Positions 46,701 to 57,252 of a stretch of DNA of 64,000 bases are shown here, in pieces. The position numbers and the translations under genes were made by a program. This stretch comes from Bryum argenteum (taxonomy: Eukaryota > Streptophyta > Bryopsida > Bryales > Bryaceae): NCBI GenBank assembly GCA_037043015.1, contig CM073321.1, forward strand, positions 10,548,001 through 10,612,000, read 5' to 3'. Each line of letters begins with the position of its first letter. Position 1 is the stretch's first letter. The notes under the pieces are model-generated. The model did no database searches. It saw only the letters and a program-made list of their open reading frames with translations, and had not been told where the DNA came from.

Positions 46701-49700
46701 TTGTGATTAATTGTTTGACGTCTACAATAACACCAATAATTTAAAATCAGATCGCATGTGCCTTAAAGCCGATATTTCTATTGCTCATTTGCTAGAGTTT
46801 GTTCCAAAGCTATTGAAAGTGTTCAAAAAACAATCAACAATAAGACGAAGGCAAAGGAGACCAATCGTAAGAACCGGTGCTAATTTGGTGAAAATTAACC
46901 TTTTGTTGTAAAAGCTATGGAGATTGAGGCGTCCATTGTCGATAAGGTTATACCAAATGTAGTTGTCGATAGTGGTAGTGGGCTCAACATTATGCCCCTT
47001 AACACTATGGAGAAGCTAGGATTGTATATTACCGGAAAATCTCCCAATATTATTAACATGACACATCAAAGTGAGGATAATCTGTTGGCAGAGATCAAAA
47101 TTTCTAAAGTAACCTCAGGAGAAGAGGAATACTTCGTTACTTTCTAAGTCGTTAGAATGAAAACCAACAAGCATGGTTATCTTTTCTTGTTAGAGCCTCC
47201 ATGGTTAAGACCTGCGGCTACTAAGACCGACTGGGGAGGAAACAAACCACATATGTTGTATGGACCCTCTCACAACATCACCAAGGTGAGAATAAAACCC
47301 GAGAACGCTTTTTGTGACAATTGAGACTCTTCAAGTGATGATGAATTACCGGTAACAATCTCACAAAAAGATAAAGGGAAACAAGATTAATTTGCTAAAG
47401 CAAAGTCTAGTTGCAAAGTTCAAACCAAAACTACTCCAATTCGTTGCTTAGGCGCAGTGTTGTACAATTGGCGAGAAGATGAAGGGGATTTTGCTCAATG
47501 GTTGGAAAACCACCCTAATTCAAATTTGGATGTTAGTGTCTCCATTAACTTCATTGAAAAATGAACGTTAGTCTCGAAGGACACAAGAGGATCGGACCTT
47601 ATAACCTTTCTAGATGATATGTGTTACGAGGATGTGTTTCGATTGAACGTGGATGAAATACAAGCGGATAACATAGAACTTCTTATGGATGAAAAGGAAT
47701 TAGTTCCATCTCTTAAATTTAAACAAACATCGAAAGGAGTCATGGCCAGTAATGACTTGAATTCATATCCTTCAATTCCAAATGATTGGTACCACGAGGT
47801 TCGGGAGAGCAGTCTCACGTACAACATCCCGATTGGAAAACCATGGATGTGGCTAGTGTTGGAGAGAGTCCACGGTTTATTAAAATTGGGGTTCACTTGT
47901 CCAAAGAAGAGGTTGAGTCGTACAAGGCCCTGGTCAAAGAGTTCAAAGATATTTTTGCGTAGTTCTACTCGGATCTTAAAGGAATACCGCCCGAAATAGT
48001 TGAACATCGAATCTCCTCGATTCGGGGCTCTATGCCAATAAGGCAAAAACAATGTCGAATGAATTCTGCCCTTCGACTTCTTGTCAAAACAGAATTAGAA
48101 AAATTATGAGAAGCTGGTTTCATTAAGCCCGTTGAAATTGCGGATTGGGTCCTACCTATGGTATGGTGAAAAAAAAAAGGATTTTTAAGTCAAGGGATTG
48201 CATTGATCATAGGAAGCTAAACCAATATACCCAAAAAGACCACTTCCCACTTCCATCCATTAATACATTTTAGATGAGGTGGCCGGTTTTACTAACTGCA
48301 CGTTCATAGATGGTTATTCTCATTATAACCAAATTGCGGTAGCTCCGGAGGATTATCACAAAACGGCATTTATAACACCTTAGGGCACTTTTGTGTATGT
48401 AGTCATGTCATTTGGATTATGTAATGCACCCTCTACATTTCAAAGGGTTATGACTTGTGCGTTCTCTGATTTGCTACATAAGTCCGTAACCGTTTTTATT
48501 GATGATTTTAGCACCCAATCTACCAAAGAAGCACATATAGATGCCGTGCGAGCATATTTTGAACGATGTTGAAAATTTAGGATTGCTTTAAATCCAGACT
48601 AAATCTATCTTGCGGTATAACGTAGCTTATTACTTCGGTACATAGTCTTTCAAAATGGTAGGGAACTCGATCCGGAAAAGGTTAAAGTAATTACTAATTT
48701 AGCACCACAAACCAACGTTAAGGGGATTCGACGTGTTTTAGGCCACATCGCTTGGTATCGAGAAGCAACCTATGATTATGCTACAAAAGCCCTTCCTATC
48801 ACGAGGCTTCAACAAAAAGTTGTTAAATTTTAATGGACCCCTGAGTGCCTAGAGGCATTTGAAACTCTGAAACAAGATCTTAGTTCTTACCCCGTGCTTA
48901 AACCACCAAATTAGAAGTTACCATTTCATGTTTATTGTGATGCATCGGGGATCGCGGTAGGTAGTGCTCTTTATCAATCTACCGGGGAAGGAAAGGGAGA
49001 TCATTCCATTGCATTAGCAAGTAGACAACTAAACGCCGCCGAGAGAAATTACACCACCACGGAAAGAGAGTGTTTAGTTGTGGTCTACTCAATTAAAAAT
49101 TTAGACACTTTTTCTTACTTAATTGCATAGTGATTTTTGTCAATCACATGGCTATTCGATATTTGGTCAATAACGCCGACTTAAGCGGTACAATTGCACG
49201 GTGGGTCCTTCTTCTTAAAGGATTTTAAACTAGGATAAAAACACCTCCAAACAAATCATTTATCTAGGCTTCCGGGAGAGCCTAGCACTTCGCGTATTGA
49301 TGATAGTTTGATAGAGGAAAATTTATTTCATATTTCTTCCCAACCTTCATGGTACGATCACATTACGGAGTTTTGAACTTACCTGACGATGTCTTTGTCT
49401 TTAACTAAGAATGAACATCGAAAAGTAAGAGTAAATAGTCGCCACGTTGCAGTAATTGGTGGCCGATTATATTGTAGCGGTTTAGACTCCATATTACGTC
49501 CGTGTGTCACGGAAAATGAAATCCCCGCCATTCTTTATGCATGCCACGATAGTGCATGTCGAGGACATTTTTCGGGAATGTTAACTGGTCAAAAAGCGTT
49601 GAGAGGAGGGTACTATTGGCCAAACATGTTTCAAGATTGCCACACTTATGTTAAGAACTGTGATGATTGCCAACGGTATGCAAGAAATGATTTGCGAATG

Positions 49701-50570
49701 AATCTTCCGTAAATATATTGTTGCCGCTAGTTCCTTTTGAAAAATGGGGAATCGATTATATTGGAGAAATTCACCCTAGTTCCTCTCGTGGCATGCAACA
49801 CATTGTCGTAGCAACCAAGTATTTAACGAAGTGGGCAGAGGCAAGGGCAGTTAGAACCAATAATGCAAAACATGCCGCCAACTTCTTGTTTGAACAAGTT
49901 ATGAAACGATTTGGTTGTCCTAAGATTTTAAAAAGCAATAGAGGAAAACATTTTCTAAATAAAATGATTGAAGAGCTAACAACCCGCTTTGACATTAACC
50001 ATTGTAAAACCACACCTTATCACCCTCAAAAAACGGTCATACCAAACGGGTAAATCAAAGCTTGATTACTATTTTACGCAAGACTATTTTAGACTCAAAA
50101 AGGGATTGGGACGTCAAACTTCCCGCCGCATTATGGGCATATAGATCCACGTACAATGTAACAACTCAAACCACACCATTTTTGGTTGTGTACGATGTAG
50201 AACCAGTTTTACCCATTGAGTTTGAGATTCCATCACTACGCATTGACATTAACGAACGATTGTCAGAGAGTGAATCTTTTATACATAGGTTGAGAATTCT
50301 AGAAGGCTTGGATGAAGCTAGGCGTACAAGTGCTCAACATGTGGAGGCCATCCAACGGCGGAGGAAATTAATATATGATAAAAGAAACAAAGTAAGAACC
50401 CTACGACTGGGTATGTTAATTTTATTACAAGATGCATGAGGGTTAGATTTCTCGGGAAAATTTGATGCTCTATGGATGGGGCCGTATGTCGTGAAAGAGG
50501 TTTTGTACCAACAACACTTTTCAATTGCAAACATTGAACGGTGAAGACTTCCCATCCCGAACCTCGGGAT
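46700..50570 (+). pseudogene. decayed Ty3/gypsy pol (gypsy 2), no chromodomain
   Basis: Protease: NVVVDSGSGLNIMP at 46950-47000. Reverse transcriptase to RNase H, 48000-49140: RQKQCRMN, FIDGYSHYNQIAV, MSFGLCNAPSTFQRV, and FIDDFST at the catalytic site near 48500 (the F-x-DDFS form common in plant non-chromovirus gypsy elements), then YCDASG and ALASRQLNAAERNYTTTERE. Integrase 49389-50439: HHCC zinc region (HDSACRGHF, CDDCQRY), then core GIDYIGEI. The second core motif reads SNRGKHF and the third has Lys for Glu, so two catalytic acids are lost. Many stops, often TGG-to-TAG or CAA-to-TAA. LTRs not found. Confidence 0.85.
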
Positions 50571-52420
50571 GTCGGTGTAAGGAGTAGAAAGTGTAAATTG
50601 CACACCATGGATCTTATTCTTGTGTCACTAATTTTATGGTCTAAATATAAGTTCATAATTTGTTATTTCCCAACCTAAGTTCATTTTGATCAATTAACAT
50701 TTTAGGCTCAAGGCATAGGCGGCGAGCAATTAACCTACCTTTATTCTTGATTTCTTGTCTATTTATATATCCCAAGATATACATTATAAGAATGAACAAC
50801 TTTAGTCAAAAGGAGGTAGGGGCCTTTTTATAGTTTAACTCTTCTAGCGATAGACCTTTTATTTAGGGCTACTTATCTTATACGTTAGTTTACGTTTTGG
50901 GTACTAATATCTCGATTAATTTTCCATTCAAACCATTAGGGGCCGAATTTCTTGTTCTAAGTTTCTTCTATTTTTCTAGTTACAGTTCTATAGGGTATAA
51001 TATCTTGTAAGCTCAAATTTATTCAAAATAGAGGAGGGCTAGTCAATTTTAATTTTGTGAGTTGGAGTATAGTTACTAATTATTAGTTTCATTCCAAATC
51101 TAATAGTGAGGAGGAATCATTCTATTAATCTTCTTCTTCTAAGTCTCTTTGGATCATTTTCTATCTTTTATACTACACCCGCTCCGCCGGGGGAGGTATA
51201 TCTTATTATAATTTGTCTACAGGTCCAAGTCATTTCCACATGGGGCGGATAATAACTTTCTAAATAATATTTTGTATTATCAATTGGATCAAGCCTATAG
51301 AGAGGCGATCTAGTTTATTGTGTTGTTTCGCAGGACAAGAGACATCCCGTAGTGGTCCCGATAGATCGTTGTAGCCGGTTGGAGGACGTGGGTTCTAACA
51401 CGGTTGATGGCAATATGCTATTCAAAATGAGCTAGTTATTGTGCAGGAATTTAATGAGTTAACCTGGAATATATATAGTTGTATTAATTCAACCAAACCG
51501 GTCTTCCAAAGAGGTTTGACATATTTCTTCTTATTCTTATTTTTAGTTCTCTCTTATCTTTTCTATAGACATTCTAATAGAATTCTTATCCAAGCCCACT
51601 CCAATTGGAGTGGAAACATTAATACTTTTTCTAATTTATATAGTCAGATTTATCTTTACCAATTTCTAACTTCTTTTCCCGTAGTCTATTTTAAATCTCT
51701 TATTAATTTGGTATAGGCCAAATACCAAATTATTATTGAGTTAAATAAAACTCCCGTAGCAAGGGATTTTGGGTCCGCTTTACTTGCTTCGCAAATAACT
51801 CCAGATGGTAAGCCATGTGTAAGCCGTAAAACCGACTCACTTTTTTATTTTTTTTCGAGTTTTATTTATTTAGTTGAATTTAGAGACTAAACTTGTTCTA
51901 GTTCTATTTTTATAGCCTAATTTAGTCATATTTGCAGGTTATAGCATTTTATTCTATTTTAGAGTTTTTAAATTTTTCAATTGTGATTTTCTAGCTCCAA
52001 TTATACACTACAGTCACACCAATTTCTAACCGCATTATTCCATTTTATAAACCTTGCCTAAATCTCTATCTACTCTATTTTCCGCCCATACTAATTCTAA
52101 CCGCATTATATCATTGATAGATCATACTACTTTTCTAGTCTGCAATGATTAATTGATAGTCATTTCAATTTTATGCCCGCACTAATTCTGCGCTCTAGTA
52201 TTCAACCTTTGCAACACTAATTCTGCGCTATATTATTTAACCTCCGCCCACACTAATTAAGTGTCGGTCGAACTAATTATTATTTTCTTTCTTATAAAAA
52301 GGAATCTTGAGGCGGTTCATCAACTCACTTATTGAGTTAAATAATTCTTCATTGTAGGTGTATATAAGAAGAGTAGTATCCTCTCAATTGACACCCTTCT
52401 TTTAGTTTCCTTCTACGATC
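50571..52420. other. AT-rich region without gene
   Basis: Nothing coding is supported; the 92-codon frame at 51441-51716 is hydrophobic by composition. Related words (CACTAATTCTGCGC, TTTAACC-CCGCCCACACTAATT) repeat two or three times around 52070-52270. A TATAAAAAGG at 52295-52304 precedes element Y and may be its promoter. Confidence 0.4.
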
Positions 52421-55400
52421 TCTTCAAAGTTCAAAGATATTTCTTTTCTTGTGTCTCTTTTCTGTTCTTCTTGTTTGCACTCTGTAGCTGGGCTCACAAG
52501 GAGCTTGCAACCAAGAAATCTCCTCAACAGGAGGTTCCGATAGCCGCAACACCCGTAACAGTCGCAGACCGGGGGGCGGACCCAACAGATGACTTTTGGG
52601 GGGAACTGCGACGTGCTCCAAAGCTCAAGAAGAAGAAGAGCGAGCATGAGTCCAGGAGTCCGGACCTACAGCACCAAAGACAAAGAGGAAGCTGACCCGG
52701 GTCTGGGTGTCCAACTCACCCGCTCAACCTGAGCCCACGGTCATGGGAGATTTCCCTGACAGGGCAAAGAGATGTGAGCCGGAGGAGTAGCGTACAGCAT
52801 CATCAAAAGGGGAGGCAACTTGGAGGAAGGGAACGAAACCTATGGAAGACTCCTCTAGTTCAGAGTCCGAAGAGGCTGCGAGACCTTCCCGCCGATCATC
52901 CACCGGCGACAGGATTTTGTAACTCCGTCTACAATCCTGGTGGCTTGGAGACAAGAGGAATTCACGCCTTAAGAGAGGCCGGCTTACAACCCCTACCTAC
53001 CCCCACCTCCATTCCGGATTACCAAGGAGGATCTGCTGCAGCCCATCTTACTCGCCCTACAGATGATCAACTACAAGCACATGTTGATGTACAAGTCCCT
53101 GCGTGAGGTAGGACAAGCTCCTAGGACAAATATAGTTGAGCGACACCCGGAGATGGTCCGCGCACTAGTGTAGAAAGCAGCAAGACTCTAGAATACTGTC
53201 AACAATAGAGCCTCGTCATCCTGGAGCAGAATAAGGAAATAGACCACATGTAGGCCGAGCTATGCAAACAACACGGGTATGCTTGGGCCAACCTATTTAG
53301 GGTGATCAGGTTCCTCAACACTCCTGTACAAGCCCAGCTTAAGGCCCAGCTATTCGATAGGTAACTCCACTCTTCCGGCCCAGATGTCCCGACTAGAATG
53401 GCCGCCTTTATCAAGAAGTCTACGGAGCGGATGGAAGGCGCCTTACGAGAGATGCGGGAGCTCATCTAGAGGATGGCGAAGGACTACCCGAGAGAGGCTC
53501 TTCGGATTGATGTCTCAGCACGTCCGCGTGCAAGGACAGAGATGGAAGCAGTACACTACTAGAAAACTGTGACCAAATCAACATAAAATCAACTGATTTT
53601 TGTTGTTTGGGGCACTGCATTGACCGTAATCACTGATTTTTGAGCTTTTTGTAAAAATCAACAATTTGTTAAATATATTTTGTTGATTTGAGTAGTGTAA
53701 TGACCGAATCAACGAAATTTCATCAAATATGGAATCTTTTGGGAATCTTTTTGGAATCTCAGGAAAAAGCATGGAATCTTTTTGGATTCTTTCGGAATCT
53801 TCAGAATCTTTGGGAATCTTTTGAATCTTTTTCTGACATTGATCAAAATGCAAAATGAAAAACGAAGATGCTTTGGGGCATCATCACTTCTTCAAAAAAA
53901 GAAACTCAAAAAATTTTGATATTTTTCCTACATGTAGAAAAATACTTGCATGAAATAGAGCATAAAAAAATTTGAAAAAAAAAAAATTACATAGTGAAAA
54001 ATATTCAAAGTCTGCTGGGCAGTAAAAAAACGCCCCAGCCTCAAAAAAAAAAATTCAAAAAACTTAAAAAAAAATTTCTACATGTAGAAAAAGACGTACA
54101 TGAAATAGTGCAAAAAAACATTTTGAAAAATAAAAGTTTTTACAAGGCAAATTAATAGCCAATGGTTAAGTTTTCTTATAAGTACAAAATTAAAACACTT
54201 CCGTTCATGCATGGATTTAAGAGGTTGGTGGCGAAGGACGTGGGGTGGGAGCTAGGAGGCCTCGGGTTCGAGCTTGGCTGCCGGCACTTGGTGCAACGGA
54301 TAGGTTTGAGGTGGGCTCCACTACTGCAACGGTTGGATTTGAGGTGGGCCCCATCAATTGTCGCGGGTATTGTGTTTTCCTTTTCATGGCAAAATTTGCT
54401 TCCTGGATTTGTGGGGCAGCAGTTTTAAGATTAATTTTAATCTAAAAAAAATATTTTTATATTTTTATATATGTATATATATATATATAAAAATTAATAT
54501 GCAGGTATTTTTCTACATGTATATATATATATATATAGATAATATCAACACTTTTGTGTTGATCAATGTCCAGATCAACGCTTCCAAAACTCCAAATCAA
54601 CTGAAAATATCAACGTTTTCATGTTGATTCGGACGCTGAATTTTCTAGTTGTGGTGGAGGCATCTCGGGAAGACAGAGCAGCTGCGGACATGGTTCCAAT
54701 GGAGGTGGTATTCCAAGTGATGCTCGCAAGTCCAAGGCCGGATGAAGCCATTCTCGAGTCCTTGCAGCCAGACGCATGGAGAGACTGGGGAGAGAAGGGC
54801 AACATTGGAGAGCCCACGGGGTCACTACCCCTTCCTCTGGCAGAGCTAGTAATTGCAGATCTGGTTGGGGTAGGAGGAGATGCCAGTGCCACCAGGAGAA
54901 CGTACAGGATGTACCAGCGCCACCACCGGGGGCTCCGGCAGCCAAAATACAGGAAAAAGAAGTGGCAACACTGCCCCCTATACCCAATTCCTCAGATGAC
55001 GATGTGGCCAACCTGCATGAGAATAATGCTTCCATCCGCAAGGCCACGATTCAACCAGAAGAGGGAGAGGAATTAAGGACGGCAAACCCCGGACAGTATG
55101 AGCAAACAAAGACAAGATCAACTCGTGATCCTGTTGTCTGATTCCCCTAAGCAGGAACCCGCTCTTGGGGCTGCTCCATTGCCCCCGACTCCTATGGTCA
55201 TCCTGGGGGAGATAGTGGACATTCCGGACCTAGTGGAGATTCGGCAGGAAGTAGAGGTCCAAGTGCTCTCATGAGAGACGATAATCCTAGAAGAGGGAGC
55301 CGGACCAGCAAGAAGAGGATTTGCGAGCAATGAGGAGGTCTCCTCTTGTCACTGTCCTAGAGAAGCTGGCCCAAGTAATGCGGAAACTCTCCTGGCGGCT

Positions 55401-55445
55401 GAAGACCCTCCAAGAGAACTTGGCACGTGTAGTGTGGGGTAGGAG
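52420..55445 (+). pseudogene. gag-like gene of element Y, split by a CACTA insertion
   Basis: A plus-strand coding remnant homologous to X. It begins with a leader and a basic segment (APKLKKKKSEHESRS near 52620), then helical blocks (SLVILEQNKEIDHM, QAQLKAQLFD, MAAFIKKSTERMEGALREM, 53200-53460). It is interrupted at 53554 and resumes in frame at 54654 (VEASREDRAAADMVPMEVV). After a proline-rich region it shows LVILLSDSP and ETIILEEGA (55115-55300). Stops and frame changes are many. No CCHC knuckle and no pol domains follow, so X and Y look like a gag-only, non-autonomous LTR family. Confidence 0.6.
53554..54653. mobile_element. non-autonomous CACTA (En/Spm-like) element
   Basis: 1.1 kb, starting CACTACTAGAAAA (53554-53566) and ending TTTTCTAGTTGTG (54641-54653), 13-base inverted ends with one mismatch. 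Three-base flanks GTA and GTG, as expected for the 3-bp TSD of CACTA elements with one change. ATCAAC or its complement occurs about 11 times: five in the first 160 bases and six in the last 120, like TnpA-binding subterminal repeats. The middle holds GGAATCTTTT repeats (53735-53840), a duplicated block of about 135 bp (53885-54140) and TA/ATAT runs. No coding capacity. It interrupts gag of element Y in frame. Confidence 0.82.
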
Positions 55446-55499
55446 ACTGTAGGAAATAAGGGATATGTAGGGTAGAATGTTAGATGAGGTAGCTAATCA

Positions 55500-56434
55500 A
55501 TACGGGTAGAAGAATGACGGTGCAGATCTGACAGGGCCAGAATATTAGGTAATCCGGGATTCCCCCATTTGACTTCTTCCGGAGATGCGTGGGAAGGACA
55601 CATAACTTAGCCGGAGAAGCTCAAACCTGTCTACCCTCATTCAGTATTGCAAGTACGTTCCTCCCCAAAATCTCTTAGTGTTTGTGCTCTTATATCCTGT
55701 CATCTATGTTGGGTTGGAGTGAAGCAAGTAGCGCAAGAGTCCCTTGCTGTCCAGGCGAGTGGTTACATGTTCCGTGCCCAAACGGAGAAAGAAAGGACGA
55801 GAGCAGAGAATCGGGTCGAGAGGAGTGTGGTTGGTGAGCGGCACCCCGCGTCGGATAGGGTCATGAATCTTGCGCCATCTATTTGTTCGGGAAGACAGCG
55901 GCCCGAAAGGGATCTATTGAGCCAGAACAACTCCCGCACTGAGTCTCGTCGAGTTTCTTGGGGGTAAGGGTAGTAAGAATCGTCGGATGGGAACCCGTAA
56001 GTGTCGATGTTGAACCCCGGACTGGTTGTACCACCTCCGCACCCGATTACCCTGTACTAGTTATCTTGGATAGTGAGTCGTTGTAATACGGGAAGTAGGT
56101 GAACCAGACACCCCCTTAGTGACCTACGGACTGACTGAATAGTCTAGAAGTAGAGGGTAGGTGTAAGAGAAAATTTAACCACTAGAAGAGAGAGAGGAGA
56201 CATTGGTGACAATTCTGGTCATGAAAACGTAAGGGAAAGGTGGTCTATTCCCACGCCTAACCAAACCAGGGAAAACTCCTTTCAAGAGTATACAAAGGTT
56301 AATTTAAACCACTTTCCAATAGTACTAGGATACCTTTTCAGAGTATAGCCGCCCCCAACAGAAGAAGGAAGTAGTAACGTAGGCCCAGATAGTCTGGACC
56401 AAGATAGTCCGAGTTCGCTAAGCAGGGTGAGATT
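55500..56434 (+). repeat. LTR-like 3' end of element Y
   Basis: Matches the minus strand of 33160-34140 in order. Shared landmarks include AGAATGACGGTGCAGATCTGAC, the CTTGCTGTCCAGGCGAG area, GTGAGCGGCACC-CGC and GGTGGTCTATTCCC...GGGAAAACTCCTTT. It is cut by the CACTA-type terminus at 56435. Start not fixed. Confidence 0.5.
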
Positions 56435-57029
56435 CACTAGTACAAATCCCGGATTTTTTTATTGCATTTTTGACTAGCCAGCACTCAGAAACGGACATGT
56501 TTTTCGAACTTGACTAAGACTATTTTGAGTCAAAAAGGACAAGTCGCTCCGGACATTTTGACTCGCAGTCAAAAACGGACATCGGCGTTCCCATGCGCTG
56601 CGTTCCCGACGATTTTTGGGACCTCGATTGGGCTGGACTTGGGACTTCGTTTGAATGACTCGGATTAGTCAAAACTTATGACTGCAACCAGTCAATAGTC
56701 GTCTGGGAATTACGTGAATTCGGTTGACTAAGTCTAGTCATGCTGGCAGAGTGTAGCTTACAATACTATGACTATTTTCAGTTGCACGACTTTACGTAAT
56801 TCACTCAATGGATTCGTTGCCACCTAAAGGCTGCTGAGTGCATGCGGTCATTGTCGCGGTTTTAAGGAGCGTATATTGTGTGAATATGACTTTCGGGAGT
56901 CAGGTAGGGATTCAAAGTTGACTGGTTGGAGTCAATTGTGATGACTTCAATCATTTCGGATGACTGTGTATAGTCAAGAGTAGTGGCGACGTGGTGTCAT
57001 CGGAGATGACTAATTTTTGTCATGTAGTG
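56435..57029. mobile_element. CACTA-type terminus with TGACT subterminal repeats
   Basis: Starts CACTAGTACAAATCCCGG at 56435 inside the LTR-like DNA of Y. Over the next 595 bases TGACT or AGTCA occurs about 20 times, 11 of them as TTGACT/AGTCAA. A TAGTG at 57025-57029 could be the opposite end of a short element, but flanks (ATT, GTG) do not match. I therefore favour it being one end of a larger element containing the TnpA-like gene that follows. CACTA ends typically carry many direct and inverted copies of a short TnpA-binding motif. Confidence 0.6.
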
Positions 57030-57252
57030 GTGAGTTCTTAATCAAGGTGTTATGTGTTTTCGTGAAGTCTAGATAGAACAGGCTACGAGTATTGCTAAAT
57101 ATCAATCAGAAATGCTCCACAGTTATGGGTTTGCAATTGAATCAAAATTTTAGGTGTATGTTGTTCAAGCCGCATATACCACATGTAATTGTACACAGTC
57201 TAGAATACATGCATGTAAGCTCTGTGCTATAAATCTCTATCGGCGTTCTAAC

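Noticed and set aside
53578..53853. Minus-strand ORF rich in KDSERIQKDS-like words
   Set aside because: It arises from GGAATCTTTT repeats inside the non-autonomous CACTA element.
56435..57029. A complete 595-bp CACTA MITE
   Set aside because: A TAGTG stands at 57029, but the three flanking bases do not match and the inner ends differ, so I treat it as one end of a larger element.
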